Positions 47,787 to 56,711 of a DNA stretch of 64,000 bases are shown here, piece after piece. Every line of letters starts with the position of its first letter. Position 1 is the stretch's first letter. Below the pieces are notes generated by a model that saw only the letters and a list, made by a program, of their open reading frames with translations, searched no databases and was not told where the DNA came from. The stretch lies in NCBI GenBank assembly GCA_015152465.1, contig SUTX01000011.1, positions 1 to 64,000 on the forward strand, given 5' to 3'. Both the position numbers and the translations under genes were made by a program. Source of the stretch: Cyanobacteria bacterium SIG31. Lineage in GTDB: Bacteria; Cyanobacteriota; Vampirovibrionia; Gastranaerophilales; Gastranaerophilaceae.

Positions 47787-48348
47787 GGGAATTTTAACAC
47801 CTGCACTAAGAGATATTAATTATTTGGCTCCATGTGCACCATATCCAGCTAATCCATCTGGGATTACTATTCACGAAAAACCTATATACAGGTATTCTAT
47901 ACCTACAGATGAACAACCGACATTGGCAATAGTGAACGATATCACAGATTATAATGGAAATTTCATAAAACCAGGATATTATGAACTAGCACTATCTGAT
48001 GATAAAGAGTTTTTATATTTAATTGAATCTAAAGATTTGTTGGCTGTTATACCAGTATTTAAATTGGCAGAAAATGAAGACGAATTAAAAAAATATAGAG
48101 ACAAAAGTAAAGATTTAACATCACAAGAAAAAAAAGAACTTAAACGTACTGAAAGAACTCAAAAGAAAAAAGATAAAATAAGAAAAATTATAGAAACAAA
48201 ATATGCTAAAACTGGTGCAACCCCACCTCCTAAAGATTATGTACATATGGAAGCTTCAATAGAATACATAAAAGAGGGCTCTTATTATCTTGTTCGCTAT
48301 GAAAAAGGAGTTATTCGGGCTTGGGGAGCTATTAAAGTAAAAGAATGA
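47779..48348 (+). CDS. hypothetical protein coupled to rnpA
   Basis: 189 residues; no recognised family. It is rich in Tyr and Pro near the start (LAPCAPYPANPSG), then has a beta-rich region (PTLAIVNDITDYNGNFIKPGYYELAL) and a Lys/Glu-rich helix, and ends with a beta segment. No membrane helix. The in-frame TTG at 47776 is probably not used; the ATG at 47779 overlaps the rnpA 3' end by 8 bases, which implies translational coupling. Confidence 0.75.
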   Translation: MLEGILTPALRDINYLAPCAPYPANPSGITIHEKPIYRYSIPTDEQPTLAIVNDITDYNGNFIKPGYYELALSDDKEFLYLIESKDLLAVIPVFKLAENEDELKKYRDKSKDLTSQEKKELKRTERTQKKKDKIRKIIETKYAKTGATPPPKDYVHMEASIEYIKEGSYYLVRYEKGVIRAWGAIKVKE

Positions 48349-48436
48349 AATCTTGTTGAAACTCAGACATACATACTCCACTTATTAAAAAATGTATAGC
48401 GTAACTCAATGTTATCTTACTGTAACAGACCTTTTT

Positions 48437-48456
48437 CCATAAGTTTATGGTACAAT
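48437..48456 (+). promoter_or_regulatory. extended -10 promoter with an adjoining palindrome, upstream of glmU
   Basis: A perfect dyad CCATAA-GT-TTATGG (48437-48450) abuts TACAAT (48451-48456). The TGG before TACAAT makes an extended -10. The dyad fills most of the spacer, as expected of an operator that blocks polymerase, but no regulator is identified. Confidence 0.5.
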
Positions 48457-48479
48457 CATAACAAAAGGGAGAATGAATC

Positions 48480-49757
48480 ATGATTAAATCAATTATACTT
48501 GCTGCTGGTAAGGGGACAAGAATGAAGTCTGAAACACCAAAAGTTTTACATACAATTTTTGATAAAACTCTTGTTGGATATGTTATTGACGCAGTAAATA
48601 ATACAGGACTAGTTGATGAAAACTTTATAATAGTTGGTCACCAAGCAGAGCGAGTAGAAGATTATATAAATAAAACCTATAACAACACAAAATGTGTGCT
48701 CCAATCACCTCAATTAGGTACAGGGCACGCAGTAAGCATGGTTTTGCCATACCTCAATAATTTTGACGGAGAAGTTATAATTCTCTGTGGAGATACACCC
48801 CTAATTACAGAAGATACATTAAAAGAGTTCATCAGCTCACACCATAGTAAAAACTCCGATTTGACTGTTATGAGCGCAATGTTCGAAGACCCAACAAACT
48901 ACGGCAGAATCATAAGAAACGATGATGATACTTTAAACTCAATTGTCGAAGAAAAAGATGCAACACCAGCTCAAAAAGCTGTAAAAGAGGTTAATGCTGG
49001 CATCTATTGTCTCAATTGGGGAAAAATCATGCCGGCATTTGGCCAGCTAAAAAGCAATAATGCACAAGGTGAATACTATTTAACAGACATTATCAAATGG
49101 GCTAACGAACAAGGATTAAAAGTTGATGCTTATACTTTAAAAAACAATGATGAGATTTTTGGTATTAATTCAAAAACTCATCTCGCAGAAGCTACAAAAA
49201 TACTTAATCAAAGAGTTTTGCAAAAACATTTAGATAACGGGGTTACAATAATTTCACCAGAATCAACTTGGATTTCCCCAGAAACAGAAATTGAAGCTGA
49301 TACCGTTATTTACCCATCTTGTTATATAACAGGTAAAAATAAAATCGGTAAAAATTGTAAAATCGGCCCTTTTGCACATCTAAGAGGAGATGTTATTTTA
49401 GAAAATAACGTAAAGGTCGGAAACTTCGTTGAGGTTAAGAAAACAACTATCAAGTCAAATACAAATGCTTGTCATTTATCATACTTGGGTGATAGCGAAA
49501 TCGGCTCTGGAGTAAATATAGGAGCAGGAACTATTACGGCAAACTACAACCCACTAACGAAAGTTAAATCAAAGACAATTATTGGAAACGAAGTAAAAAT
49601 TGGCTCAAACTCTGTACTAGTAGCGCCAGTTACTATAGAAGAGGGAGCAAATGTAGCTGCGCTAAGCGTAATTACAAAAAACATTCCATCTTGGGCTCTA
49701 GCAATAACAAGAGCTCCGCTAAAAATTGTTGAAAATTGGGTAAAACGAGTTAAATAA
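48480..49757 (+). CDS. glmU: bifunctional UDP-GlcNAc pyrophosphorylase/glucosamine-1-phosphate acetyltransferase
   Basis: Makes UDP-N-acetylglucosamine for peptidoglycan and lipopolysaccharide. An N-terminal pyrophosphorylase domain (LAAGKGTRMKSETPKVLH, LQSPQLGTGHAV, CGDTPL) and a C-terminal left-handed beta-helix acetyltransferase domain with the catalytic His region NACHLSYLGDSEIGSGVNIG and GAGTITANYNP are both present. At 425 residues it is about 30 shorter than the E. coli protein, mainly at the C-terminal tail, but all catalytic regions are there. SD GGGAG. Confidence 0.96.
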   Translation: MIKSIILAAGKGTRMKSETPKVLHTIFDKTLVGYVIDAVNNTGLVDENFIIVGHQAERVEDYINKTYNNTKCVLQSPQLGTGHAVSMVLPYLNNFDGEVIILCGDTPLITEDTLKEFISSHHSKNSDLTVMSAMFEDPTNYGRIIRNDDDTLNSIVEEKDATPAQKAVKEVNAGIYCLNWGKIMPAFGQLKSNNAQGEYYLTDIIKWANEQGLKVDAYTLKNNDEIFGINSKTHLAEATKILNQRVLQKHLDNGVTIISPESTWISPETEIEADTVIYPSCYITGKNKIGKNCKIGPFAHLRGDVILENNVKVGNFVEVKKTTIKSNTNACHLSYLGDSEIGSGVNIGAGTITANYNPLTKVKSKTIIGNEVKIGSNSVLVAPVTIEEGANVAALSVITKNIPSWALAITRAPLKIVENWVKRVK

Positions 49758-49847
49758 ACTTATTATAATATTGTTTACACTTATTGTCTCAACAAGTTAA
49801 ATATGTTATTATATAGAAGAGCTTTATAATGATTTAGAGAGGGTTAA

Positions 49848-51521
49848 ATGTCTCTGGAGAATTTTATATACGAATCAGCGGAAGAAATTTTTAACGGGGA
49901 TTTCGAAGAAGTAAAAACACGCATCATCAAACATAAAGAAATTTATCAAGATGATACAGCTATTTGTTTTTCTCTTCTTGCACTTGGTTCGTTTGCAAAA
50001 AAAAGATATGATGAATATTATCAGTTTATGAATGATGCTCAATTCTTAGTAGAGAACTCAAAAAATTGCATCACTCATATTCTTTACGAACTTGTATTAG
50101 CACATATTAACTTTACAGAAAAAAATAGTTCTCTATATTCAATCAACTATAATAAAGCTCGCAAGCTTGCTATAAAAAATCAGAAAACAAGCTTCTTTGA
50201 ACGAATGACATCATTATTAAAATGTCCACCTATAACTCATTTAAGCACACACGCACATCTCAAGGATCCTCTTATAGCTCTTGTAAAGATTGGTCAGGCT
50301 GTAGCGGCAGAAAAAAATATTGATAATCTAATAAGGACTATTGCAGAAGAGACAAAGGAAGCTCTTAATGCGGATAGATGTACTGTTTTTCTTTATGACA
50401 AAGAAAATAATGAGCTATATTCTAAAGTCGCAACAGGCTTAGATGATGAAAAAGAACTAAGAATCCCTGCAGACAAGGGTCTTGCTGGACATGTAGTGCA
50501 AACAGGCGAAACAATAAACATTAAAGATGCCTATAAGGACGAGCGTTTTAATAAAAATATTGATAAAAAAACCGGGTATAGAACAAAAACCATTCTTTGT
50601 ATGCCTATAAAAAACTTTAACCAAGAAATTATAGGTGTATTTCAGGTATTAAACAAGTTTGACGAAACTTTCACAATTGATGACGAAGATTTGCTCGTTG
50701 CTATTGCTTCAAGCGCAGGTATTTCACTAGAAAACGCTCAGCTCTTTGAAAAACAAAATAAAATGATTGAAGAGCAAAAAATTATTTTTGATAGCTTTAT
50801 TGAAACCCTAGCTTCTTCTATTGATGCAAGAGATAAAATTACTTCAGGTCACTCTACAAGAGTCAAAATGTATGCTGCATTAATTGCACACGAATTTGGA
50901 ATGGAAAAAAATGATATCTATATCCTTGAAAAAGCTGCAGCTTTACACGACATAGGGAAAATAGGTATACGAGATTCTGTATTACAAAAAGAAGGGAAGT
51001 TAACACCTGAAGAATATAAACATATACAAGAGCACGTTGAAATAACACACAACATTCTTGAAAAAATTCATATGTCCGAAGACTTCAAGCAAATAACAGA
51101 AATCGCTTGTTCGCACCACGAAAAATTTGATGGTACAGGCTATTACAGAGGCTTAAAAGGTATTGATATTCCATTTGGTGGTAGAGTTTTAGCTGTTTCA
51201 GACGTTTTTGATGCTATAACATCAAAAAGGCATTATCGTGATAAAATGCCTATTGAAAAAGTTATTGATATTATTATGAATGGTTCAGGCAATCATTTCG
51301 ACCCACTAGTTGTAGAAAAATTTCTAGCAATTAAGCTAAGCGAAATCGTTAGGGTCTTTCTAACAGAAAATACAACAATGGAGCTTGATTCTGAAGACAA
51401 TATAACTCTTGAGAAATATAATCTTCTAGATTTGTATTACTCTATAGTAAATAATTGTAGCAATAAGCTATTACAAGTGTTTAATAGATATTATGTAGGT
51501 ATAGATTTAGATAATGAATAA
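49848..51521 (+). CDS. GAF and HD-GYP signalling protein
   Basis: 557 residues: a helical, TPR-like N-terminus (about 1-130), a GAF domain (about 155-305, with DRCTVFLYD, IPADKGLAGHV and PIKNFNQEIIGVFQVLN), and an HD-GYP domain with the intact HD (LHDIGKIGIRD, near 365) and HHEKFDGTGYYRGL. The usual GYP is GYY here, a conservative change. It is expected to hydrolyse cyclic-di-GMP in response to a small ligand. First gene of an operon with a TPR protein and two response regulators. SD GAGAGGG. Confidence 0.9.
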   Translation: MSLENFIYESAEEIFNGDFEEVKTRIIKHKEIYQDDTAICFSLLALGSFAKKRYDEYYQFMNDAQFLVENSKNCITHILYELVLAHINFTEKNSSLYSINYNKARKLAIKNQKTSFFERMTSLLKCPPITHLSTHAHLKDPLIALVKIGQAVAAEKNIDNLIRTIAEETKEALNADRCTVFLYDKENNELYSKVATGLDDEKELRIPADKGLAGHVVQTGETINIKDAYKDERFNKNIDKKTGYRTKTILCMPIKNFNQEIIGVFQVLNKFDETFTIDDEDLLVAIASSAGISLENAQLFEKQNKMIEEQKIIFDSFIETLASSIDARDKITSGHSTRVKMYAALIAHEFGMEKNDIYILEKAAALHDIGKIGIRDSVLQKEGKLTPEEYKHIQEHVEITHNILEKIHMSEDFKQITEIACSHHEKFDGTGYYRGLKGIDIPFGGRVLAVSDVFDAITSKRHYRDKMPIEKVIDIIMNGSGNHFDPLVVEKFLAIKLSEIVRVFLTENTTMELDSEDNITLEKYNLLDLYYSIVNNCSNKLLQVFNRYYVGIDLDNE

Positions 51522-53022
51522 TTTAATTAAAAAAATATTTATATTAGCTACAGCAATAGTAATTGCACCATCGACTTTTGCAGAAACGAAAGTACAAAAA
51601 CCTTTAGAACTAAAGGCTGAAAAGAATGTTGCAAATATGAGTATGGTTATTAAAGATAATTTCATTAAAGCAAAATATGCTTCTGCTGAAAAAAAATACT
51701 TGCAAGGCAATGTTAAAGCAGCACACGATGATTATGCAGATATAATTGCTAGAATGGCACATGATGATTATGTGCTACTAGCATATGGCATAAAGCTGGC
51801 TGAATACGGTTTTTTTGATCTTTCTGAAGAATTAATAAAAAAACTTGATAACAACATTTATACAGAAAATTATATAAAGGATATTAAGCTATTCTATTAT
51901 CCATCAGGTATGGTAAACTCAAAAGATAGTTTATACCTTGCTGACGCCTATGCCAGTATTACATACAACAATTTAGCTATTGAGACCACTTCAGAGCTTC
52001 TAAACTCAACTCAAGCTTCAGAAAGCGATTATAAAAATTATCTTATTGCCTTAGGCTATTATAAGTCCAATAATTTACCTTTAGCTCTTAAGTATATAAA
52101 CAACGCAATCGTTGAAAATAATGTTAACGTAAACTATAAAATACTTAAAACAAAAATACTAGCTGATTCTAAAAAAAGCAAACAAGCTTTAAAAATTTTA
52201 GAAGAAATTAAGAAAAATGAATTTATAACAGTAGATTTTCAAAATAAAATCAGAGCAATCGAAGAATATGTTTTATACAAAATTGCAAAAGAAGAAGCTT
52301 TAAAAGATTATCATTTATCATATTATTATCACTTACAAAACAAAAGTCTTTTAGCAACAAAAGTCCTTCAGTCTGCAATATTACAATCTAAAGAACACGC
52401 ACCATTAATATTTGGACTATTAGCTAGAATTTACTATGAAAACGATGAACCATTAAAAGCACAAGAGTTTGCCCAAAGAGCATTTAAAGAAAATAACCGC
52501 AACTACTTATCAACGCTTACACTTGCAGATATAAGTTTTGATGAAAGAAAATATGAAGATGCTCTTGGTTATTACAAAATTGCACATAAATCTAACAAAA
52601 AAGCATCTTCTCCAGCTGTCGGTATAGCAAAATCCTATTTAGCTTTAGATAAACAGAAAAAATCTCAAAAAATTTATGAAAAGATGCTAGATAAATATGG
52701 CTATGACGAAATATTATTGATAAACTCATTAAAGGTTTTCCCTCAACGTTCTGACGATTATCTACCTAAAATTGCTTCTGTAGATTTAACAAATAATGAA
52801 ATTTGGCTTGGCTTGGCTAATCGTGCTATTAAAGAAAAAAATTACAAAATGGCTGAAACATATTTAAACAATTCTTATTATATTGACGAAAACAACTTTA
52901 AATATTATTATTATTTAAGCTTGGTATTAAAGGCAAAGGGGAATACAGAAGGGGCTAATCAGTCTTTAGTAAAATGTTCCAGACTAAATGCGGATTATGC
53001 ATCAATCGTAAATCCAGAATAG
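51514..53022 (+). CDS. secreted TPR protein
   Basis: 502 residues. A Sec signal peptide (IFILATAIVIAPSTFA, cleavage after TFA near residue 24) is followed by TPR-type helical repeats with Tyr/Leu/Ala pattern to the end (examples at EKKYLQGNVKAAHDDYADI and KYEDALGYYKIAHK). It is predicted to be periplasmic and to bind proteins. It overlaps the HD-GYP gene by 8 bases and lies just before the response regulator genes, so it may take part in a sensing pathway. Confidence 0.88.
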   Translation: MNNLIKKIFILATAIVIAPSTFAETKVQKPLELKAEKNVANMSMVIKDNFIKAKYASAEKKYLQGNVKAAHDDYADIIARMAHDDYVLLAYGIKLAEYGFFDLSEELIKKLDNNIYTENYIKDIKLFYYPSGMVNSKDSLYLADAYASITYNNLAIETTSELLNSTQASESDYKNYLIALGYYKSNNLPLALKYINNAIVENNVNVNYKILKTKILADSKKSKQALKILEEIKKNEFITVDFQNKIRAIEEYVLYKIAKEEALKDYHLSYYYHLQNKSLLATKVLQSAILQSKEHAPLIFGLLARIYYENDEPLKAQEFAQRAFKENNRNYLSTLTLADISFDERKYEDALGYYKIAHKSNKKASSPAVGIAKSYLALDKQKKSQKIYEKMLDKYGYDEILLINSLKVFPQRSDDYLPKIASVDLTNNEIWLGLANRAIKEKNYKMAETYLNNSYYIDENNFKYYYYLSLVLKAKGNTEGANQSLVKCSRLNADYASIVNPE

Positions 53023-53029
53023 GGTGGTT

Positions 53030-53677
53030 ATGGAAAGTAGTATTTTAATAGTAGAAGATCACGAACTAACAAGATTTGGTCTTAAAACAGCTTTTGAGAC
53101 TTGCGAATATGTAAAAAATATTCTTGAAGTTGAATCTGCCGAATCCGCATTAGAGTGCCTTGAAAACAACACCGTAGACCTAGTTATTATGGATTTAGGA
53201 CTACCAGGAATGAATGGTATTGAAGCAACTAAAATAATAAAAGAAAATAATAGTGAAATAAAAGTTGTTATTTTAACGTCACATAATGATGTCCAGGAAG
53301 TTTTAAACAGCTTAAAAGCTGGAGCTAACGCTTATTGTTCAAAGGAAATCAATCCCAAAAGATTAACCGAAGTTGTACAATCTGTACTAGATGGAGCTTC
53401 TTGGTTTGATCCAAGCATCGCACATATAGTACTTGAAGCTGCGTCAAAATTTCAACAAGAAGACAAGCCTAAGCCTGAAAAAGATTACGGATTAACGTCA
53501 AGGGAAGCTCAAATCCTTAAACTAATAACAGAGGGCTATAGTAATAATGAAATAGCTAATCAGCTATTTGTTAGCATAAACACAACAAAAGCTCATGTTG
53601 CTAGCATTTTGCAAAAACTAGAAGTTGATGATAGATTACAAGCAGCCCTAAAAGCTCTTAAAGAAAGATTGGTGTAA
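53030..53677 (+). CDS. NarL/FixJ-family response regulator
   Basis: 215 residues. A receiver domain with E9-D10, phosphoacceptor D55 in VIMDLGLPGMNG, LTSHND and AYCSKEINP precedes a LuxR-type helix-turn-helix (GLTSREAQILKLITEGYSNNEIANQL). It is a paralogue of the regulator at 20834. A GTG start at 53024 is possible, but AGGG 5 bases before the ATG at 53030 supports the shorter form. The next gene begins one base after the stop, so the two regulators are coupled. Confidence 0.92.
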   Translation: MESSILIVEDHELTRFGLKTAFETCEYVKNILEVESAESALECLENNTVDLVIMDLGLPGMNGIEATKIIKENNSEIKVVILTSHNDVQEVLNSLKAGANAYCSKEINPKRLTEVVQSVLDGASWFDPSIAHIVLEAASKFQQEDKPKPEKDYGLTSREAQILKLITEGYSNNEIANQLFVSINTTKAHVASILQKLEVDDRLQAALKALKERLV

Positions 53678-53678
53678 G

Positions 53679-54302
53679 ATGGGTGGCATTGCTTCAATTT
53701 TAATCGTAGACGATAATCCAAAGTTTCTAGCTGATGCATTACCAATGTATGGTTATGATGTTACAGTCGCAGAAGACGGGTTGGAAGCTCTTAAAGTTCT
53801 GCAAAACAACACTAATTTTGACTTAATACTATTAGACGTAATGATGCCAAACATGGATGGTTGGGACACCCTTAAAGCAATTAGAAAAAATAAAGACACC
53901 GAATATATTCCTGTTATAATGCTTACGGCTGTAAGTGAAGATCAAAAAGTAGTTTCAGGACTCAAAATAGGCGCAGATGATTATGTTGTAAAACCTTTTG
54001 TCCTACCAAACCTTTTGGCAAGAATAGAAGCTATTTTAAGACGTGCAAATTGGCAAAAAGAAGCTTTGCCAAAACAAGAAAAACAATTAAACAAGGATGT
54101 TAATATCAATGCATTAACTCCAAAAGAAAAAGAAGTTTTAGCACTTGTTGCAAAAGGTGCTAGCAATCAAGAAATTGCAGATAAAATGTGTGTACGAGAT
54201 GTAACGATAAAAACTCACCTTAACAGCATATTTAAAAAGCTAAAGGTTACAAATAGAACTCAAGCAGTTTTGCTAGCAATGCAAATAGATTTAATAAACT
54301 AG
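53679..54302 (+). CDS. response regulator with LuxR-type helix-turn-helix
   Basis: 207 residues. A receiver domain of the OmpR/CheY type (SILIVDDNPKF, phosphoacceptor D53 in LILLDVMMPNMDG, VVKPFVLPNLLARI) is fused to a LuxR-type helix-turn-helix (LTPKEKEVLALVAKGASNQEIADKM). The receiver differs from its neighbour's, so they are likely not simple duplicates. There is no sensor kinase nearby. The gene begins one base after the first regulator's stop, with a poor Shine-Dalgarno sequence. Confidence 0.92.
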   Translation: MGGIASILIVDDNPKFLADALPMYGYDVTVAEDGLEALKVLQNNTNFDLILLDVMMPNMDGWDTLKAIRKNKDTEYIPVIMLTAVSEDQKVVSGLKIGADDYVVKPFVLPNLLARIEAILRRANWQKEALPKQEKQLNKDVNINALTPKEKEVLALVAKGASNQEIADKMCVRDVTIKTHLNSIFKKLKVTNRTQAVLLAMQIDLIN

Positions 54303-54311
54303 GAGAATAAA

Positions 54312-54833
54312 ATGTTATCAAAAGATGAATTAGTCAATTTACTAACAACTGATATAGAAGCTTTCAATAATGAGCTTAGTGGAAATGCGGTCGATTTAAG
54401 CGAAACAGATTTTTCTGGAATAAATATTGAAGGTGCAATTTTTGATAATGCCGACTTAACTTCTTCTTCTTTTGCAGATGCACATTTAGTAGACGTAAAG
54501 TTTTTAGGTTGTGACTTAACATCTGTAGATTTTAATAGAGCAAATTTAATTGAATGTGCTTTTAATGAATCCATATTAAATGGAACAGATTTCAGCTATG
54601 CAAAAGTTGATTATGGTAACTTTGCAGATGCTGATCTTGCTGGCGCAATAATGCTTGATGCTGATTTTACCAACTCAGATTTTACCGAAAGCGAAAACCT
54701 AAATGCTTCAAGGTTTGACGATTCTACAATATGGCCAGATAACGAATATTTACCTGAAGATTTTGATTCATCATACTCAGATGACTTGTCTTCTCTTAAA
54801 GACGAAGATGATTTTGAAACTTCAGACTACTAA
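54312..54833 (+). CDS. pentapeptide-repeat protein
   Basis: 173 residues. From about residue 25 to 140 there is a run of five-residue repeats of the A(D/N)LxF type (DFSGINIEGAIFDNADLTSS, DFNRANLIECAF, DFSYAKVDYGNFADADLAGA), predicted to fold as a right-handed quadrilateral beta-helix. It is notably acidic. The ends carry helical and acidic tails. AGGAG lies 6 bases upstream. Last gene of the 49848 operon; it overlaps the converging acetyltransferase-like gene by 4 bases. Confidence 0.9.
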   Translation: MLSKDELVNLLTTDIEAFNNELSGNAVDLSETDFSGINIEGAIFDNADLTSSSFADAHLVDVKFLGCDLTSVDFNRANLIECAFNESILNGTDFSYAKVDYGNFADADLAGAIMLDADFTNSDFTESENLNASRFDDSTIWPDNEYLPEDFDSSYSDDLSSLKDEDDFETSDY

Positions 54834-55495
54834 TCTAAAAACATATTTAAATCAGTTTTTTCTGGCTTACATTCAACATAATCCAGTTCTTTAGCTAATG
54901 ATTTTAGTTGAAGATCTGTATTGTATTTATTACTCACCATTTTAGTATAGCCAGAATACTCTCCTAGCTGTTTTTTAAATCCCAATTCTTCGTATTTTTT
55001 CACCACATTAAAAGGACCATTTTCAACAGCTTCAAGCTCAATGTTTTTAGCTCCACTTTCTTTTACATGTTTAAATAAATAATAAAAAAGACTTTTTCCC
55101 GTTTGAGGAACTTTTTTACCAAATTCATCAGGGATAGAACAGATACCAGAAAGATTAACATTTTTTTCACCATTAAAAGTCATAATTCCACAGAACCTAT
55201 TATTAGAAATAGCTACCAGAGCTTTGTCTGCACAATTTGATACCCTATCAATACAATAGTCAAAAACTTTTCTCCAACGTTCTTGTTCAAATGTTGATAA
55301 TCTAGGACAAAGTTTTGTGAAATCGAATCTAGATTTTTCCGAAATTTTATTTATAAATTCACGATCTATAACAGAATGAGGGGCTAACTCATACAAATCA
55401 ATGTAAGCTTCTTTATTGCTCAAATAATTTTTAATTTGAGCAACTCTATAAGCTTTAAAATTTGGGGCTAATGTTCTATTACTTGAAATATTCAT
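54830..55495 (-). CDS. GNAT-like acetyltransferase with N-terminal PxFKA motif
   Basis: 221 residues. The second half (about 100-185) resembles a GNAT fold: beta strands with CGIMTFNGEKNVNLSGICSIP, KNIELEAV and the terminal motif YEELGFKK, typical of acetyl-CoA-dependent acetyltransferases. The N-terminus begins MNISSNRTLAPNFKAYRV, with PNFKA at 11-15, like PAFKA in the large protein at 37849. No Sec signal. SD AGGAT. It converges with the pentapeptide gene (4-base overlap). Confidence 0.75.
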   Translation of the reverse strand: MNISSNRTLAPNFKAYRVAQIKNYLSNKEAYIDLYELAPHSVIDREFINKISEKSRFDFTKLCPRLSTFEQERWRKVFDYCIDRVSNCADKALVAISNNRFCGIMTFNGEKNVNLSGICSIPDEFGKKVPQTGKSLFYYLFKHVKESGAKNIELEAVENGPFNVVKKYEELGFKKQLGEYSGYTKMVSNKYNTDLQLKSLAKELDYVECKPEKTDLNMFLD

Positions 55496-55582
55496 ACTAA
55501 TTTAAATCCTATGAAGAACAAAATTTGCGAATTTGTAACAAGATATTTACATTAACACTTGTAAAATAAAATCGTTTAATGT

Positions 55583-55618
55583 ACACTAGTGATACACTAG
55601 ATTGCGGGAGATTGTCCC
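55583..55618 (+). promoter_or_regulatory. direct repeat and small hairpin in front of rpmB
   Basis: ACACTAG occurs at 55583-55589 and again at 55594-55600, a pitch of 11 bases, each within a TACACT that could act as a -10. A GGGA (55606-55609)/TCCC (55615-55618) stem follows in the leader. It may be a pair of alternative promoters with a regulatory leader. Confidence 0.4.
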
Positions 55619-55657
55619 ATAATTGATAGATAGTAATAATAGAAGGAAAATATAATC

Positions 55658-55849
55658 ATGGCAAAACATTGTGAAGTATGCGGAAAATCAGCATTAAAGG
55701 CAGCAAAATTAACATTCTCTCATAAACAAATTGTTAAAAGACAATCACCAAATCTTCAAGAGATTAGAGTAAATGTTAACGGACAAACTAAAAAAATGAC
55801 AGTTTGTACTTCTTGCTTAAAAGCAGGTAAAGTTCAAAAAGCTGTATAA
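55658..55849 (+). CDS. rpmB: 50S ribosomal protein L28
   Basis: 63-residue large-subunit protein. It starts AKHCEVCGKSA and has a second cysteine pair (CTSCLKAGKV), so it is the zinc-binding (C+) form. HKQIVKRQSPNLQEIRVNV is typical of the family. The ribosome-binding site AAGGA is rather far (about 11 bases). It ends 20 bases before a strong bidirectional terminator. Confidence 0.97.
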   Translation: MAKHCEVCGKSALKAAKLTFSHKQIVKRQSPNLQEIRVNVNGQTKKMTVCTSCLKAGKVQKAV

Positions 55850-55870
55850 TTTTACAAGATTTTCATTACA

Positions 55871-55908
55871 AAAAAAAGAACCGAGATTAATATCTCGGTT
55901 CTTTTTTT
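55871..55908. terminator. bidirectional Rho-independent terminator
   Basis: AAAAAAAGAACCGAGAT and ATCTCGGTTCTTTTTTT form a perfect 17-base stem around TAAT. It serves both converging genes, rpmB and clpP. Confidence 0.96.
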
Positions 55909-55915
55909 GTTTTGA

Positions 55916-56521
55916 TTACTGTACTGATGTAACAACTTTATCAATCAGACCATACTCAACAGCTTCAGCAGCAGATAGGTAATGGTCTCTTTCACAATCT
56001 TCTTTAACTTTATCAAAAGGTTGCCCAGCATTTTCAGCCATTATGCCAATTAACATATCTTTCATTCTTAAAATTTCTTTTGCTTCTAATTCAATATCAG
56101 TTGCTTGTCCTTTAGCACCACCTAATGGCTGGTGAATCATAATTCGTGCACTTGGCAAAGCCATCCTCTTTCCTTTTGCCCCTGCAGAAAGAAGAAAAGC
56201 ACCCATAGAAGCGGCTTCACCTAAGCAAATAGTTTGAACATCAGCTTTAATAAGATTCATAGTATCATAGATTGCCATACCCGCAGTAATAACACCACCA
56301 GGTGAATTTATGTACAGCATAATATCCTTTTCAGGATTTTCACTATCTAAAAGTAACAACTGAGCAACAACTGAATTTGCAACTTCATCATCAATTTCTG
56401 TTCCTAAGAAAATTATTCTTTCTCTTAATAATCTTGAAAAAATATCAAAAGATCTTTCACCTCTAGATGAAGACTCAATAACTGTTGGAACATAGCTTAA
56501 AATTTTTTTCATATCAGTCAT
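55916..56521 (-). CDS. clpP: ATP-dependent Clp protease proteolytic subunit
   Basis: Serine protease subunit of the Clp complex. The 201 residues carry the full catalytic triad: S105 in [12 protein letters not shown]130 in MIHQPLGG and D179 in CERDHYLS. Conserved segments [19 protein letters not shown] are present. The strong SD AAAAGGAGAG is near the ATG. It is monocistronic: neither clpX nor tig is adjacent. Confidence 0.97.
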   Translation of the reverse strand: MTDMKKILSYVPTVIESSSRGERSFDIFSRLLRERIIFLGTEIDDEVANSVVAQLLLLDSENPEKDIMLYINSPGGVITAGMAIYDTMNLIKADVQTICLGEAASMGAFLLSAGAKGKRMALPSARIMIHQPLGGAKGQATDIELEAKEILRMKDMLIGIMAENAGQPFDKVKEDCERDHYLSAAEAVEYGLIDKVVTSVQ

Positions 56522-56656
56522 AATTCTCTCCTTTTATTATGACTATAATAATATAATTTAAGAAGCATGGCAATCAATAAAACGATTGAATTATCAAAAA
56601 ACACAGTCTAAATGTATAAATAATAGAATTATTAAATTTTGTAACAGAAATTGTTA

Positions 56657-56702
56657 ATAAAAAAGCAATTATTTAGATAATATATACTTAATATATATAA
56701 GG
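56657..56702 (+). promoter_or_regulatory. 46-base promoter-like element, copy B
   Basis: Matches 37514-37559 at 38 of 46 positions without gaps, with GCAATTA and ATACTT again 19 bases apart. It ends about 10 bases before the ATG of the tandem carboxypeptidase gene, and its end doubles as part of the ribosome-binding site (AAGGAG). Confidence 0.6.
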
Positions 56703-56711
56703 AGCTTTATA

